NCBI GenBank assembly: GCA_022709755.1
Contig: JAKLIF010000007.1
Coordinates: 123,280 to 187,279, forward strand
Direction: 5' to 3'
DNA: 64,000 nucleotides
DNA from: Elusimicrobiota bacterium
GTDB taxonomy: Bacteria; Elusimicrobiota; Elusimicrobia; FEN-1173; JAKLIF01
Each line of letters starts with the position of its first letter. Position 1 is the first letter of the stretch. A program made the translations under genes and the position numbers. The notes beneath the pieces are model-generated. The model saw only the letters and a program-made list of their open reading frames with translations, was not told where the DNA came from and ran no database searches. Shown here one piece after another: positions 35,484 through 44,215 of the stretch.

Positions 35484-36471
35484 CGCGTTTCTCCTTCTCG
35501 ACCTCACGCCGAGCGCATTCCAGCAGATAGCGGAAACTGTCTTCGAACGAATGGCGGGGCTCCCACCCCGTCGCCTGACGGAACTTGTCGACACAGGGGA
35601 TCTGCAACGTCACGTCGGCGGGGCGGAGCAACGACGGGTCGACCTTCGTCCGGATGGGGACCCGGCTTTGTTTGATGAGCAATTGGAGGAATTCCCCCAC
35701 CGTCATGGTCGTGGTGCCGCCGATGTTATAGGCCTCCCCGTAAGAACAACGTTCCAGGGCCATCCAATAGGAATTCATGGCGTCGCGCACATCGATGATG
35801 GTGCGGACGGAATCCAGGTTCCCGTGGAGGAGCACATCCTGGAGGCCCGCCTCGATCCGCGCGACCTGATAGGCAAAGATCGTCGCGAAGATGTCCCTCC
35901 GGCGAGGGTTGATGTAAGTGAACATCCGCGTGCGGATGATCTTCATCTGGTAACTGCGGAAATAGCTGAAACCCAACAGATCCTGCGCCGCCTTCGACGC
36001 GGCGTAAGGGCTGGAGGGACGGAATGGATTATCCTCCCGGATGGGCACTTCTTCCGGCCTCACCTGACCGTAGACTTCCGACGTGCTGCACAGCTGGATC
36101 ACCGGGTCGATCCCCGCCGCCCGGACCGCTTCCAGCAGGTTGGCCGTGATCATGACGTTATTCTGCACGACGGACAGCGGGGTCTGAAAAGACGTCCTCA
36201 CGTTCGAATAGGAAGCCAGATGAAAGATCGCGTCGGGGCGGACGTCCTGGAGAACGCCCCACAGGGACGAAAAATCGGTCATATCGCATTCGTGCGTCCG
36301 AACGCGGCCCGCCACCTTCTCCAGATTATGGTTGGCCGTCGTGGAATGCCAGCGGACCAGGCCGTGGACCTCGACCTGCGGATGGTTTTCGACGATGAAA
36401 TCCGCCAGGTAACTCCCGCCGGACCCGCCCATCCCCGTGATGAGCACCTTCTTGAACACGCGTTTTTCCAT
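35470..36471 (-). CDS. GDP-mannose 4,6-dehydratase-like SDR protein
   Basis: A 333-aa extended SDR protein. The NAD loop is ITGMGGSGGSYLADF, and the catalytic block is CSTSEVYG with PYAASKAAQDLL (YxxxK present). SYQMKIIRTRMFTYINPRR is close to the GDP-mannose 4,6-dehydratase pattern, where the product would be GDP-4-keto-6-deoxymannose, a precursor of fucose, rhamnose or perosamine. The start at 36471 shares one base with the stop of the GT2 gene (TGATG) and has GAGGAG upstream. A UDP-sugar substrate cannot be excluded. Confidence 0.82.
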   Translation of the reverse strand: MEKRVFKKVLITGMGGSGGSYLADFIVENHPQVEVHGLVRWHSTTANHNLEKVAGRVRTHECDMTDFSSLWGVLQDVRPDAIFHLASYSNVRTSFQTPLSVVQNNVMITANLLEAVRAAGIDPVIQLCSTSEVYGQVRPEEVPIREDNPFRPSSPYAASKAAQDLLGFSYFRSYQMKIIRTRMFTYINPRRRDIFATIFAYQVARIEAGLQDVLLHGNLDSVRTIIDVRDAMNSYWMALERCSYGEAYNIGGTTTMTVGEFLQLLIKQSRVPIRTKVDPSLLRPADVTLQIPCVDKFRQATGWEPRHSFEDSFRYLLECARREVEKEKRDGEK

Positions 36472-37190
36472 CAGGATCTCCTCACGAACTCGTAGAGTAT
36501 CTGCAGCGACATGATCGCCCCGGAGCGCCAGGGGGTGATCTTCCGCTGCCCCGATATCCGCCTGGGTTCGTCCCCGGGGATGTCGCACACCTTCAACCGG
36601 GCCTTGGCGCACCTCATGGACATCTGGGGTTCCCACCCCGACAACGTGCCCAGGGTCCTCTCCCCCCACTCCATGAAAGGGATGTGTTCCTTCATCTTCA
36701 GATCCGCGATCAGTTGCTTCCGGTAAGCGCGAAACATGACGATCGCATCGGTGTAACGAGCCCGGAAGAACAGATTGATCAAAGTGGTGAACATCCAGTT
36801 GCCGAACCCCGTGACCAGGTCGTCGTCATCGCTATGGGCGTCGTCCTTGTAACGGGAGACGATGACCATATCATACCCCTCCTTCATTTTTTCGACAAGG
36901 GGAGGGATCTTCTCGGCCAGGGAATTTCCGTCCGGGCTGAAGGTGATGAGGACGTCCCCGCGGGCCAGTTCCGTCCCCTCCCGATAGGCCGCGCGCAGCC
37001 CTTTCTCCTTCTGCACATAGACGTCATACCCCAGGGAACGGGCATAGTCCGCGCTCCCGTCGACGGAGCCGCCGTCGATGACCAGCACCTGGTCGACCCA
37101 ATCCCGGGAGATCCGGGGGAGGATCTGTTTCATGGCCTCCAACTCGTTCAAGACGGGGATGATCAGGGTGAACGTCAGGGGAGAACTCAT
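36471..37190 (-). CDS. Family 2 glycosyltransferase
   Basis: A 239-aa GT-A fold protein. FTLIIPVLNELEAMKQIL, VIDGGSVDGSADYA and GLRAAYREGTELARGD are the family 2 nucleotide-sugar-binding motifs; FSPDGNS takes the place of the usual metal-binding DxD region. A hydrophobic stretch (WMFTTLINLFF) may touch the membrane, and the size fits dolichol-phosphate-mannose-synthase-like enzymes, so a polyprenyl phosphate acceptor is possible. The start overlaps the upstream stop (ATGA). Confidence 0.85.
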   Translation of the reverse strand: MSSPLTFTLIIPVLNELEAMKQILPRISRDWVDQVLVIDGGSVDGSADYARSLGYDVYVQKEKGLRAAYREGTELARGDVLITFSPDGNSLAEKIPPLVEKMKEGYDMVIVSRYKDDAHSDDDDLVTGFGNWMFTTLINLFFRARYTDAIVMFRAYRKQLIADLKMKEHIPFMEWGERTLGTLSGWEPQMSMRCAKARLKVCDIPGDEPRRISGQRKITPWRSGAIMSLQILYEFVRRS

Positions 37191-38188
37191 GCCCGTTCAT
37201 CCCCCGGGATCCCGCGTCGCCGCAGGATCTCCCCGTTCTCGCGGTACCACCGCATCGTCTTGCGGACGCCCTCGCGCAAATCCGTCTTGGCGCGGAAGCC
37301 GAAGACGCGCTCCGCCTTCTCGACACTGACCCTGCGCACGGGGATCATGGACGGTTTGGCCGGATTGAACACGATCCGGGGAGCCACGTAACCATCCTCC
37401 TCACAGAGGACCTCCAACATCTCCTTCACGCGATATCCTTTTCCCAGCGCCACGTTCACGGGATCGTAGGTCTCGCTCTTCTCGAGGATATCAAGACAGG
37501 CCTCCGCGAAATCATCGATATAGATTACATCCCGGACGTCGTTCCCCGTCCCCCACACTTCGATCGGCTCGTGGCGTTCGATGACCTTCCGGATGAGCGC
37601 CGCCAGGACATGGGATGTCTTCCACCGGAAATCATCGAACGGCCCGTAGATATTGGACGGCCGGATCACTTGAACACACATCCGCCGTTTCAATTTTTCC
37701 GAATACATCCGGGCCAGGACCTCCAAGTGTCTTTTCATCCACCCCACCGGATAATAGACGTCATAGGGATCTCCGTGGAAGAGTTCCTCCTCCCGGACAG
37801 GACGGTCGCCGGTATCCGGATAGGCGGTGGTGCTGCCCAAGCACAGGACTTTCCCGACGTCCGCCTGATAGCACGCGTCCAAGAACAGCGCGTTCATGAC
37901 CACGTTCGGCGTTACATGGACCAATGGGGAGCCGGCGATGGTCGCGGCGCCGGACGTATTCGCCGCCGCCATAAAAACGTGGTCCATATCCCGGACGACC
38001 CGACGACAATCTTCCGGACGGGTCAGATCCGCCTCGACGTATTCCACGCCGTCGAACCGGAGGAGCGGCTCGCTCGAATGGACTGTCGCGCGCACCCGGG
38101 CCCCGCGCTCCACCAGGAGACGGGTCACCCCCATTCCGACCAATCCGGTCGCCCCCGCCACCAACACTCTTCGTCCGCGATAAGGCAT
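37187..38188 (-). CDS. NAD-binding epimerase-like protein, atypical active site (tandem copy 2)
   Basis: A 333-aa extended SDR protein: VAGATGLVGMG for NAD, RPSNIYGPFDDF, and DVRDVIYIDDFAEACLDIL in the substrate domain. The active-site segment reads VGWMK where YxxxK is expected, so the catalytic tyrosine is missing or displaced (YYPVGWMK). It is clearly paralogous to the next gene upstream (both start MxxYRG(K/R)(K/R)VLV and align through the NIYGP and VRD regions), so they arose by tandem duplication. Its role may be binding or a reaction that does not need the Tyr. Confidence 0.8.
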   Translation of the reverse strand: MPYRGRRVLVAGATGLVGMGVTRLLVERGARVRATVHSSEPLLRFDGVEYVEADLTRPEDCRRVVRDMDHVFMAAANTSGAATIAGSPLVHVTPNVVMNALFLDACYQADVGKVLCLGSTTAYPDTGDRPVREEELFHGDPYDVYYPVGWMKRHLEVLARMYSEKLKRRMCVQVIRPSNIYGPFDDFRWKTSHVLAALIRKVIERHEPIEVWGTGNDVRDVIYIDDFAEACLDILEKSETYDPVNVALGKGYRVKEMLEVLCEEDGYVAPRIVFNPAKPSMIPVRRVSVEKAERVFGFRAKTDLREGVRKTMRWYRENGEILRRRGIPGDERA

Positions 38189-38195
38189 GTGTCCC

Positions 38196-39194
38196 CTAGT
38201 CGATATATTTCTTCTGCTCGAAAACGTTGTACCGTCCGCCCCCGCCGGGAGCGTTCGACACGAACCACTCGTATGTCTCACGCAAGCCCTGTTCCAGGGA
38301 ATAGCGGGTCTCAAAACCGAGAACCGACCGGGCGCGGGTCATGTCCATCAGGCGGACCTTGTCGCCGGACTGTCGGGAAGCGTCCCATTGGACCCGGGGC
38401 GGTTTCGCCACAATCGAACAAAGCGTCTCCACGACGTCCCGGATGCGATATCCCGTTCCGCTCCCCAGATTCAGGGGGATCCCATTGGCGCCCTTCTCCA
38501 TGGCCAACAGCATCCCGCGGGCGCAATCCTTGGAATAGATGAAATCCCTCACGGAAGAACCGTCGCCCCAGACCACCAGAGGATCCTCGCCGGAAACGAT
38601 CCGGGCGATGAGCGCGGAGATCACCATGCCCGTTTGAGGATCGAAATTGTCGCCGGGGCCATAGACATTGGCCGGCCGCACGATGGCGATCCTCTCCCAG
38701 CCGAATTCCTTGATATAAGCCTGCGCCTGAAGCTCGCCGACCCGCTTGGCATACGCCGGGAAATGGTCCGAGGATTGAGGAGGCCCCTGGAAGGCGTCGT
38801 CCTCCCGAAACACCTCGGCGGCCGGATAAACCGCGATACTGCTCACGTAGAGATACCGTTCGACGTCCGCCTGGCGGGCCGCCTCCATCATGTGCGTGTT
38901 GAAAAGCAGATGGGGCACCATGAAACTCGCCGGACGGGCCATGCTCAACCCGACGGCCCCCTTGATCCCGGCCACATTGAAGACGAGGTCCATCCCCTTG
39001 ACCACCTTCTGACATTCGTTCCAGTAGACCAGGTTGGCCTTCACGAATTCGGCGTTCGGCGGGCAACGGTCAGGGCTGTCCAACGAGGCCACGCGTACGC
39101 GGGCGCCCTGTTCCATCAGTTGCTCCACCAACGGACGGCCAATCAAACCTGTCCCCCCCGTCACCAGCACCTTCTTCCCCCTATAAAAACTCAT
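38196..39194 (-). CDS. NAD-binding epimerase-like protein, atypical active site (tandem copy 1)
   Basis: A 332-aa extended SDR protein, related to GDP-L-fucose synthase-type epimerase/reductases. NAD loop VTGGTGLIGRP; VSSIAVYP; NVYGPGDNF; SSVRDFIYSKDCARGML. The YxxxK site reads PAYAK, so tyrosine is again absent at the usual place, with a Tyr two residues off. It abuts the E1 beta stop (39195) and is followed 7 bp later by its paralogue. Substrate unknown. Confidence 0.8.
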   Translation of the reverse strand: MSFYRGKKVLVTGGTGLIGRPLVEQLMEQGARVRVASLDSPDRCPPNAEFVKANLVYWNECQKVVKGMDLVFNVAGIKGAVGLSMARPASFMVPHLLFNTHMMEAARQADVERYLYVSSIAVYPAAEVFREDDAFQGPPQSSDHFPAYAKRVGELQAQAYIKEFGWERIAIVRPANVYGPGDNFDPQTGMVISALIARIVSGEDPLVVWGDGSSVRDFIYSKDCARGMLLAMEKGANGIPLNLGSGTGYRIRDVVETLCSIVAKPPRVQWDASRQSGDKVRLMDMTRARSVLGFETRYSLEQGLRETYEWFVSNAPGGGGRYNVFEQKKYID

Positions 39195-40241
39195 CTAGAA
39201 AGGCCCCTTGAACTGTATGTCGTCGTCTTTCCATTTCCCCTCGGGGAATTTTCTCCCCATCATCTCAAAAACATTCCGCGTGATCTTCCAGGCATCCGGA
39301 TAGAACGCCTTCTCGAGCGGCTGGCTGACCGGACATGTGGCCGGCGCGTTCCCCAGACGGCGGAGGGGGACGCGGAGACGGTCCCATGCTTTTTCGGCGA
39401 TGAGAGCGGCGATTTCAGCGCTGGTCCCGCAAGAGACCCAACTGGTGTCCGTCACCAGCGCCCGCCCCGTCTTGCGGACCGACTCGACGATGGGCCCCGC
39501 ATTCAACGGCACCAAGCTCACGGGGTCGACGATCTCGATGTCGATCCCGTGGCGGGACAGAAATTCGGCGGCCTTCAGCGCTTCCACGACCAGATATGAA
39601 TTCGCCACGACCGTGACATCCTTTCCGGTCCGTCGGACATGGGTCTGACCGAACGGGGCGGCGCGGAAGACGGAGGGGACCATCCCCTGGATTCCGTAGA
39701 GGAGGCGATGTTCGATGACCAACACGGGGTTGGGATCGGCGATGGCGGCCAGGAGCAACCCCTGCACATCGGCGGAGGTCGTCGGCATGACGACCTTGAT
39801 GCCGGGGACGTGCATGAAGAATGATTGCAAGCTTTGTGAATGCTGGGCTCCCTGCCCCCAGCTCCGCCCGATCACACAGCGGACCACCAGGGGGACGCTC
39901 ATCCGGCCGCCGAACATGTAACTCCACTTGGCCGCCAGGTTCATCAATTGGTCCATCGCCAGATACAGGAAATCGCACCGCATGTGGACATGAACGGGTC
40001 TCATCCCGCCCACGGCGGCGCCGATCGCCACCCCCGTCATGGCGGCCTCCGAGATGGGCGTATCGATCACCCGTCGGGTTCCGAAGTCCTTTGAAAGTCC
40101 CAGAGTGCTTCCGAAAACCGCCTTATGGTCGTCCACCCCGATGCCCATGACCAAGACGGAGGGATCCCGGTCCATGGCGTGGTGAAGCGTCTGCCGGATC
40201 GTCTCCCCGTAACTCATCAAACGGCGCCGGGAGGAGTTCAT
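39195..40241 (-). CDS. 2-oxo acid dehydrogenase E1 beta-like (transketolase pyrimidine-binding) subunit
   Basis: A 348-aa protein of the pyruvate/acetoin dehydrogenase E1 beta type. It starts MSYGETIRQTLHHAMDRD, and has ISEAAMTGVAIGAAVGGMRPV, the GGRMSVPLVVRC...GQGAQHSQSL segment, a transketolase C-terminal domain and the VSCGTSAEIAALI block. The ATG at 40241 overlaps the E1 alpha stop (ATGA) and has GAGGGGGG upstream. It should form an alpha2beta2 thiamine-diphosphate enzyme with its neighbour. No E2 or E3 gene is near. Confidence 0.88.
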   Translation of the reverse strand: MNSSRRRLMSYGETIRQTLHHAMDRDPSVLVMGIGVDDHKAVFGSTLGLSKDFGTRRVIDTPISEAAMTGVAIGAAVGGMRPVHVHMRCDFLYLAMDQLMNLAAKWSYMFGGRMSVPLVVRCVIGRSWGQGAQHSQSLQSFFMHVPGIKVVMPTTSADVQGLLLAAIADPNPVLVIEHRLLYGIQGMVPSVFRAAPFGQTHVRRTGKDVTVVANSYLVVEALKAAEFLSRHGIDIEIVDPVSLVPLNAGPIVESVRKTGRALVTDTSWVSCGTSAEIAALIAEKAWDRLRVPLRRLGNAPATCPVSQPLEKAFYPDAWKITRNVFEMMGRKFPEGKWKDDDIQFKGPF

Positions 40242-41332
40242 CGATAAACCCCCCTCAGGAGTTGTCCCACCCCGGGGAAGGGACTCTTTTCGGCAAACGC
40301 CACGGCCCGATCGATCTCCGATTCCGTTCTCGCGCACAGCGCATCGAGCCGGCGGGACGTCGCGCCTCTTTCCAGCAACGCATGACGGCATATCCCCAGC
40401 GGATCGCGTCGCAGAGCTCTCGCTTTTTCGCCCGGACGACGATAGCTCCCGTCGATATCCGATTGAGGCCCGACGTGTTCCTGCCAGCGATAAGTCGTCA
40501 ATTCCAACAAGAGCGGGCCCGCTCCCTGTCGGACCGAACGGAGCGCCTCTTGGGCCGCGCCATAGACCTGCCGGACGTCGTTCCCCTCCAGTCTCCGACC
40601 GCGCAAACCCACGCCCGCCAGGACACGGTGGAGATCCGTCCTCGAATGACGTTCGGCGACTTTGGAATGAACCGCATAGCCGTTGTTTTCCAACACAAAC
40701 AAAATGGGAAGTTTTTTCAACAGGGCGAAATTGACACTCTCATAGAAAACGCCGGCATCGACCGCCCCGTCCCCGAAAAAAGCGACGATGACCCGGGAGG
40801 AGCCCTGGATGGAAGCGGCCAACGCGTCGCCCGTCGCCACCGGGATCATGCTGGCCACGATCGCGGAACAGCCCATCAACCCGACTTCCGGCGCCACCAG
40901 ATGCATCGAGCCCCCCTTCCCGTGAGAACACCCGTGCGTCTTGGCGAACATCTCCGCAAAAAAACCTTTCAGTCCCCCTCCGAGGGCCAGATAGAGCCCA
41001 TGACCACGATAGGTCCCGTAGACGTGGTCCCCTTTCCGGAGAGCCTGACAGACTCCCACCGAGACGGCCTCCTGTCCCGTGGACAGATGGATGGGACTTT
41101 GAATCTTATCGGTCGGATACAAGCGGCTGATCCGCTGTTCCGAGAGACGGATCCGGAGCAACGACTCATAAAACCGCCACAGAAGCGGGGTGGAGAGGGA
41201 TCTCACGCGAACCGGAGGAGTTGCCGGTGGATGGACCGGATGCGCGCGCGGTGCGGATGTCTGTGATTTCGGCGGATTCGGAGATACGCTGATAAAAACG
41301 ATGGTTTCACGGCGTCCTTTCACGGGCTCCAT
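40238..41332 (-). CDS. 2-oxo acid dehydrogenase E1 alpha-like, thiamine-diphosphate-binding subunit
   Basis: A 364-aa protein with the thiamine-diphosphate motif GDGAVDAG...LENN, plus HLSTGQEAVSVG, GTYRGHGLYLALGG and THGCSHGKGGSMH as in pyruvate and acetoin dehydrogenase E1 alpha. The first 40 residues are Pro/Ser-rich and may not be translated; the conserved part begins near RFYESLLRIRLSE. AGAGGA lies about 9 nt before the ATG used. The gene opens the sugar cluster, behind its own promoter, so the enzyme may serve a biosynthetic 2-oxo acid or sugar decarboxylation rather than central metabolism. Confidence 0.87.
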   Translation of the reverse strand: MEPVKGRRETIVFISVSPNPPKSQTSAPRAHPVHPPATPPVRVRSLSTPLLWRFYESLLRIRLSEQRISRLYPTDKIQSPIHLSTGQEAVSVGVCQALRKGDHVYGTYRGHGLYLALGGGLKGFFAEMFAKTHGCSHGKGGSMHLVAPEVGLMGCSAIVASMIPVATGDALAASIQGSSRVIVAFFGDGAVDAGVFYESVNFALLKKLPILFVLENNGYAVHSKVAERHSRTDLHRVLAGVGLRGRRLEGNDVRQVYGAAQEALRSVRQGAGPLLLELTTYRWQEHVGPQSDIDGSYRRPGEKARALRRDPLGICRHALLERGATSRRLDALCARTESEIDRAVAFAEKSPFPGVGQLLRGVYR

Positions 41333-41364
41333 CCGGACATCCTCTTCGACGAAGCGCCTGATTG

Positions 41365-41394
41365 ATTATATAAAACAGGGATCGTCTCTCACAA
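41365..41394 (-). promoter_or_regulatory. Promoter of the E1/nucleotide-sugar cluster
   Basis: TTGTGA (41394-41389) and a perfect TATAAT (41370-41365), 18 bp apart on the minus strand, in the 75-bp gap after hemW and about 25-30 nt before the E1 alpha start. It would drive the run down to the GHMP kinase at 33486. Confidence 0.7.
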
Positions 41395-41407
41395 GGAGCG
41401 GAACCCG

Positions 41408-42493
41408 TCAAACAAGTTCCTGAAACAACTGATTGGACAACAACCATCCCTTCCGAGTGGGACGGACCCGGTCGCCCCGGATGATCAGACATCCTTCCCG
41501 GACGAATCTTTCAAACAGCTCCCCGTGGGTTTTCCAGAGGGCGGGGGTTCGGACGATCCCGTCGCTCGTCCGGAGGGCCAGCATCAGTCTTTCCCCGACC
41601 GATTCGGCGCCCGACAACCGCTCCCTTTCCACGACGGCAGACCCGGTCTCCCGGATCAGCCGGAGATATTCATCCAAGCGGGAGGAGTTCCTGACGCGAG
41701 ACTTGCCATCGAACGAGGCCGCCGACAATCCAACCGCGAAGACGGGTTCCCGACGCCAGTATTTCATATTGTGCCTACATTCATGTCCCGGGAACGCAAA
41801 ATTGGAGATTTCATAATGCCGATATCCCTTTCCGTCGAGATAATCGCATGCCCATTCATACATATCCGCCTGGAGATCGCCGTCCACCGAGACGGCCCGA
41901 CGGGAGAATTCAGTCCCCGCCTCCACCGTCAACGCGTAAACGGACACATGTTCCGGCCTCCAACGCAACGCCTTCCGGAGAGACCCCTTCCATTCTTCCA
42001 AACCCTGTCCGGGAATGCCGTACATCAGGTCGATGGAGATATTGTCGAAACCGTTTTTTCGGGCCTGCCGATAAGCGGCCGTAAAATCCCCGTAGGAATG
42101 GATCCTCCCCAGCATCCTCAACCCCCGATCGTCCGCGGATTGAAGCCCAAAACTCAACCGGTTCACCCCGCACTCCTTCAGGACCCTCAACCGGCCCGGC
42201 GTGACGCTTTCCGGGTTGCATTCCATGCTCGTTTCCGCCCGAGCCTCAATTTTCAGGAGGCGCCCCAGTGTGTCGAACAGACCCCGGAGATCCCGGTCTT
42301 TCAGGACGCTGGGGGTTCCGCCGCCGATATAGACGGTCTCCACCTTCCGGCCCCGATGGGCCTGCATTTCCGAGAAAAGTGCTTTCAGGTATCGATGGAT
42401 TAACGCGTCATCGCCCGTGAAGGACGAAAAATCGCAATACGAACACTTCTTCCTGCAGAAAGGGATATGGACATAAAAACCCGCGGATCTCAT
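41408..42493 (-). CDS. hemW: Heme chaperone HemW (radical-SAM, HemN-like)
   Basis: A 361-aa radical-SAM protein. YVHIPFCRKKCSYCDF carries the 4Fe-4S cluster cysteines at 13, 17 and 20 (CxxxCxxC), and YIGGGTPS and CNPESVTP follow. CRHNMKYW contains the HNxxYW heme-binding motif, which marks HemW; true HemN has an extra cysteine in CxxxCxxCxC, absent here (F at that place). HemW delivers heme to membrane targets such as respiratory enzymes. Confidence 0.9.
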   Translation of the reverse strand: MRSAGFYVHIPFCRKKCSYCDFSSFTGDDALIHRYLKALFSEMQAHRGRKVETVYIGGGTPSVLKDRDLRGLFDTLGRLLKIEARAETSMECNPESVTPGRLRVLKECGVNRLSFGLQSADDRGLRMLGRIHSYGDFTAAYRQARKNGFDNISIDLMYGIPGQGLEEWKGSLRKALRWRPEHVSVYALTVEAGTEFSRRAVSVDGDLQADMYEWACDYLDGKGYRHYEISNFAFPGHECRHNMKYWRREPVFAVGLSAASFDGKSRVRNSSRLDEYLRLIRETGSAVVERERLSGAESVGERLMLALRTSDGIVRTPALWKTHGELFERFVREGCLIIRGDRVRPTRKGWLLSNQLFQELV

Positions 42494-42535
42494 AAAACGC
42501 GTGGCGGCGAACCCATCCGGAACGACAGTCCGAGA

Positions 42536-44149
42536 TCACACGACCTCATAGATCTCGAATGTGACGACTCCATTGTTCTCATGAATCGTCTTCATCAACC
42601 TCATCTTTTTCTTGTTCCTCGCAATGATCGCGAAGGCCTCCCCCAGCGCCAGTCTCCCCTCCCGAAGATATTCGACGACCACGTAGACGTGCCGGTTCAT
42701 CACCCGGGCCCGCGTGACTGTCTCCAAGTTCTCCAGGGGCAGGTTCATGATATCCGGCACATGGAAGAAAAGATTATCGTAGACCAGGTCATCCGTCACG
42801 CACAGGAGTTTCCCCCGGGGGTTACGCTCCAACCCCCTCATGAAGGAATAAAGATCATAGCTCGAATCCGTGAGCATCCCCGAACACCCCACGGCCTTCA
42901 TCTTCAGATAGTGTCTCCCGAGACGGATCGAGTCGTCAACGACGACGCAGCCCAACAGGACGACGAGCGCGAGGGCGAACTTCTTTCCCAATCCCTGAGT
43001 GGACAGCAGGTCCCAGAACACCGCCGCGATGAGTATTTGAGGCAGGGGATAGACGAGGAACACATGATGGGGAACGATCTTCGGATAATAGGCGGTCACG
43101 ATGAAATAAACGATGAAGAACATGGCGATCCAGCGCAGTTTCCGATTCGTCTCCCGGCCCACATACCCGCGGATTACCCCCATCAGCACGCTCCACCAGA
43201 ACACCCATACGAAAGGAGAATCCGAAACCCAAAACGGCGGACGGATAAACGAGCGGATCCGGATGGCGTAAACCTTGAAATTGAAAAAGTAGAGCCGATG
43301 GAAGAACCCCCCATCCAGCAACATGTTCCATCGAGGGAACGCCCTCTCGTAATCCAGATTCCACAGGGTGTGACGGCTCCCCAATTTAATCGTGTATCCC
43401 AGGTGAACCACGGTCGGGAAGATGATCTCCGTGTAACACATCCAGAGGAGGAAAGGCATGAGACCGGCCGCGAACGCCCCGACGGCCTTCAAACGGTCGG
43501 AATACTCCATCCGGACTCCCGCGGCCAGCGGAAGCCAAAGGCAGGAGAGGATTGCCGCGCTCGCGAACAAAACGAACCACAGTCGCGTCGCGATCCCCAT
43601 TCCCAACAACATTCCCGAGAAAAACAGGCAGGTCAGCCGATGGGTATCCCGCCACATCCAGATCATCCAAAGGCTTCCGATCGAAAACAGGAGCATGGAC
43701 GAAACATGGAAATTGCCGGCCCGGACACCGAAGATGAAGGAGGGGTGGAGGACCAGCATGAAGGTGCCCAGGATGGCCACCTTGACATCGAAGACGCGCC
43801 GGGCGAAGAGATAGCTCACCAGAAGGGTGAACGCCCCGAAGACGACGGGCCAAGACCGGACCAAGATCCAGCTATTCCCGAAGAACATGAAGAACGGGAG
43901 CATGAGATGACTTGTCATATGGCCGTGATAGAAGGGAGAGGCGCCGAACCCATTGGAGAATTGGAGGGGCTGCCCCGCCCGCCATTGTTCGGCCCAGGCC
44001 GCAGAACGCTGTTCATCCATCAGGTTGTCAAGAATGAAACCGGGTGATCTGAAATGGGAGAGCGTGAGGAGGAGGAAAACGGCAAGGACGGAGAGCAGGA
44101 ACAGCGCTTCGACGCGCCAGGAGACGGTCAACCGATGGATGTCTTTCAT
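42536..44149 (-). CDS. Polytopic membrane glycosyltransferase (GT-C fold, ArnT/PMT-like)
   Basis: A 537-aa protein with about 10-12 membrane helices and a C-terminal soluble part (about residue 420 onward). An acidic residue pair in the first periplasmic loop (LDNLMDEQRSAAWAEQW) fits the catalytic Asp/Glu of GT39/GT83-like enzymes, which move sugars from polyprenyl phosphate to lipid or protein on the outer face of the membrane. Donor and acceptor are unknown. The gap from lepB (44150-44215) has only GC-rich inverted repeats. Confidence 0.75.
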   Translation of the reverse strand: MKDIHRLTVSWRVEALFLLSVLAVFLLLTLSHFRSPGFILDNLMDEQRSAAWAEQWRAGQPLQFSNGFGASPFYHGHMTSHLMLPFFMFFGNSWILVRSWPVVFGAFTLLVSYLFARRVFDVKVAILGTFMLVLHPSFIFGVRAGNFHVSSMLLFSIGSLWMIWMWRDTHRLTCLFFSGMLLGMGIATRLWFVLFASAAILSCLWLPLAAGVRMEYSDRLKAVGAFAAGLMPFLLWMCYTEIIFPTVVHLGYTIKLGSRHTLWNLDYERAFPRWNMLLDGGFFHRLYFFNFKVYAIRIRSFIRPPFWVSDSPFVWVFWWSVLMGVIRGYVGRETNRKLRWIAMFFIVYFIVTAYYPKIVPHHVFLVYPLPQILIAAVFWDLLSTQGLGKKFALALVVLLGCVVVDDSIRLGRHYLKMKAVGCSGMLTDSSYDLYSFMRGLERNPRGKLLCVTDDLVYDNLFFHVPDIMNLPLENLETVTRARVMNRHVYVVVEYLREGRLALGEAFAIIARNKKKMRLMKTIHENNGVVTFEIYEVV

Positions 44150-44215
44150 CTCTGTTCTCCCCGAGACAGGAACGGGATCAAGACGGGAAGGGCCCCGCGG
44201 GGCAGAGCCCCTGGC

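Noticed and set aside
44150..44215. GC-rich inverted repeats between lepB and the membrane glycosyltransferase
   Set aside because: Short competing stems (GGGGC/GCCCC and CCCC/GGGG) without a T tract; expected by chance in such GC-rich sequence.
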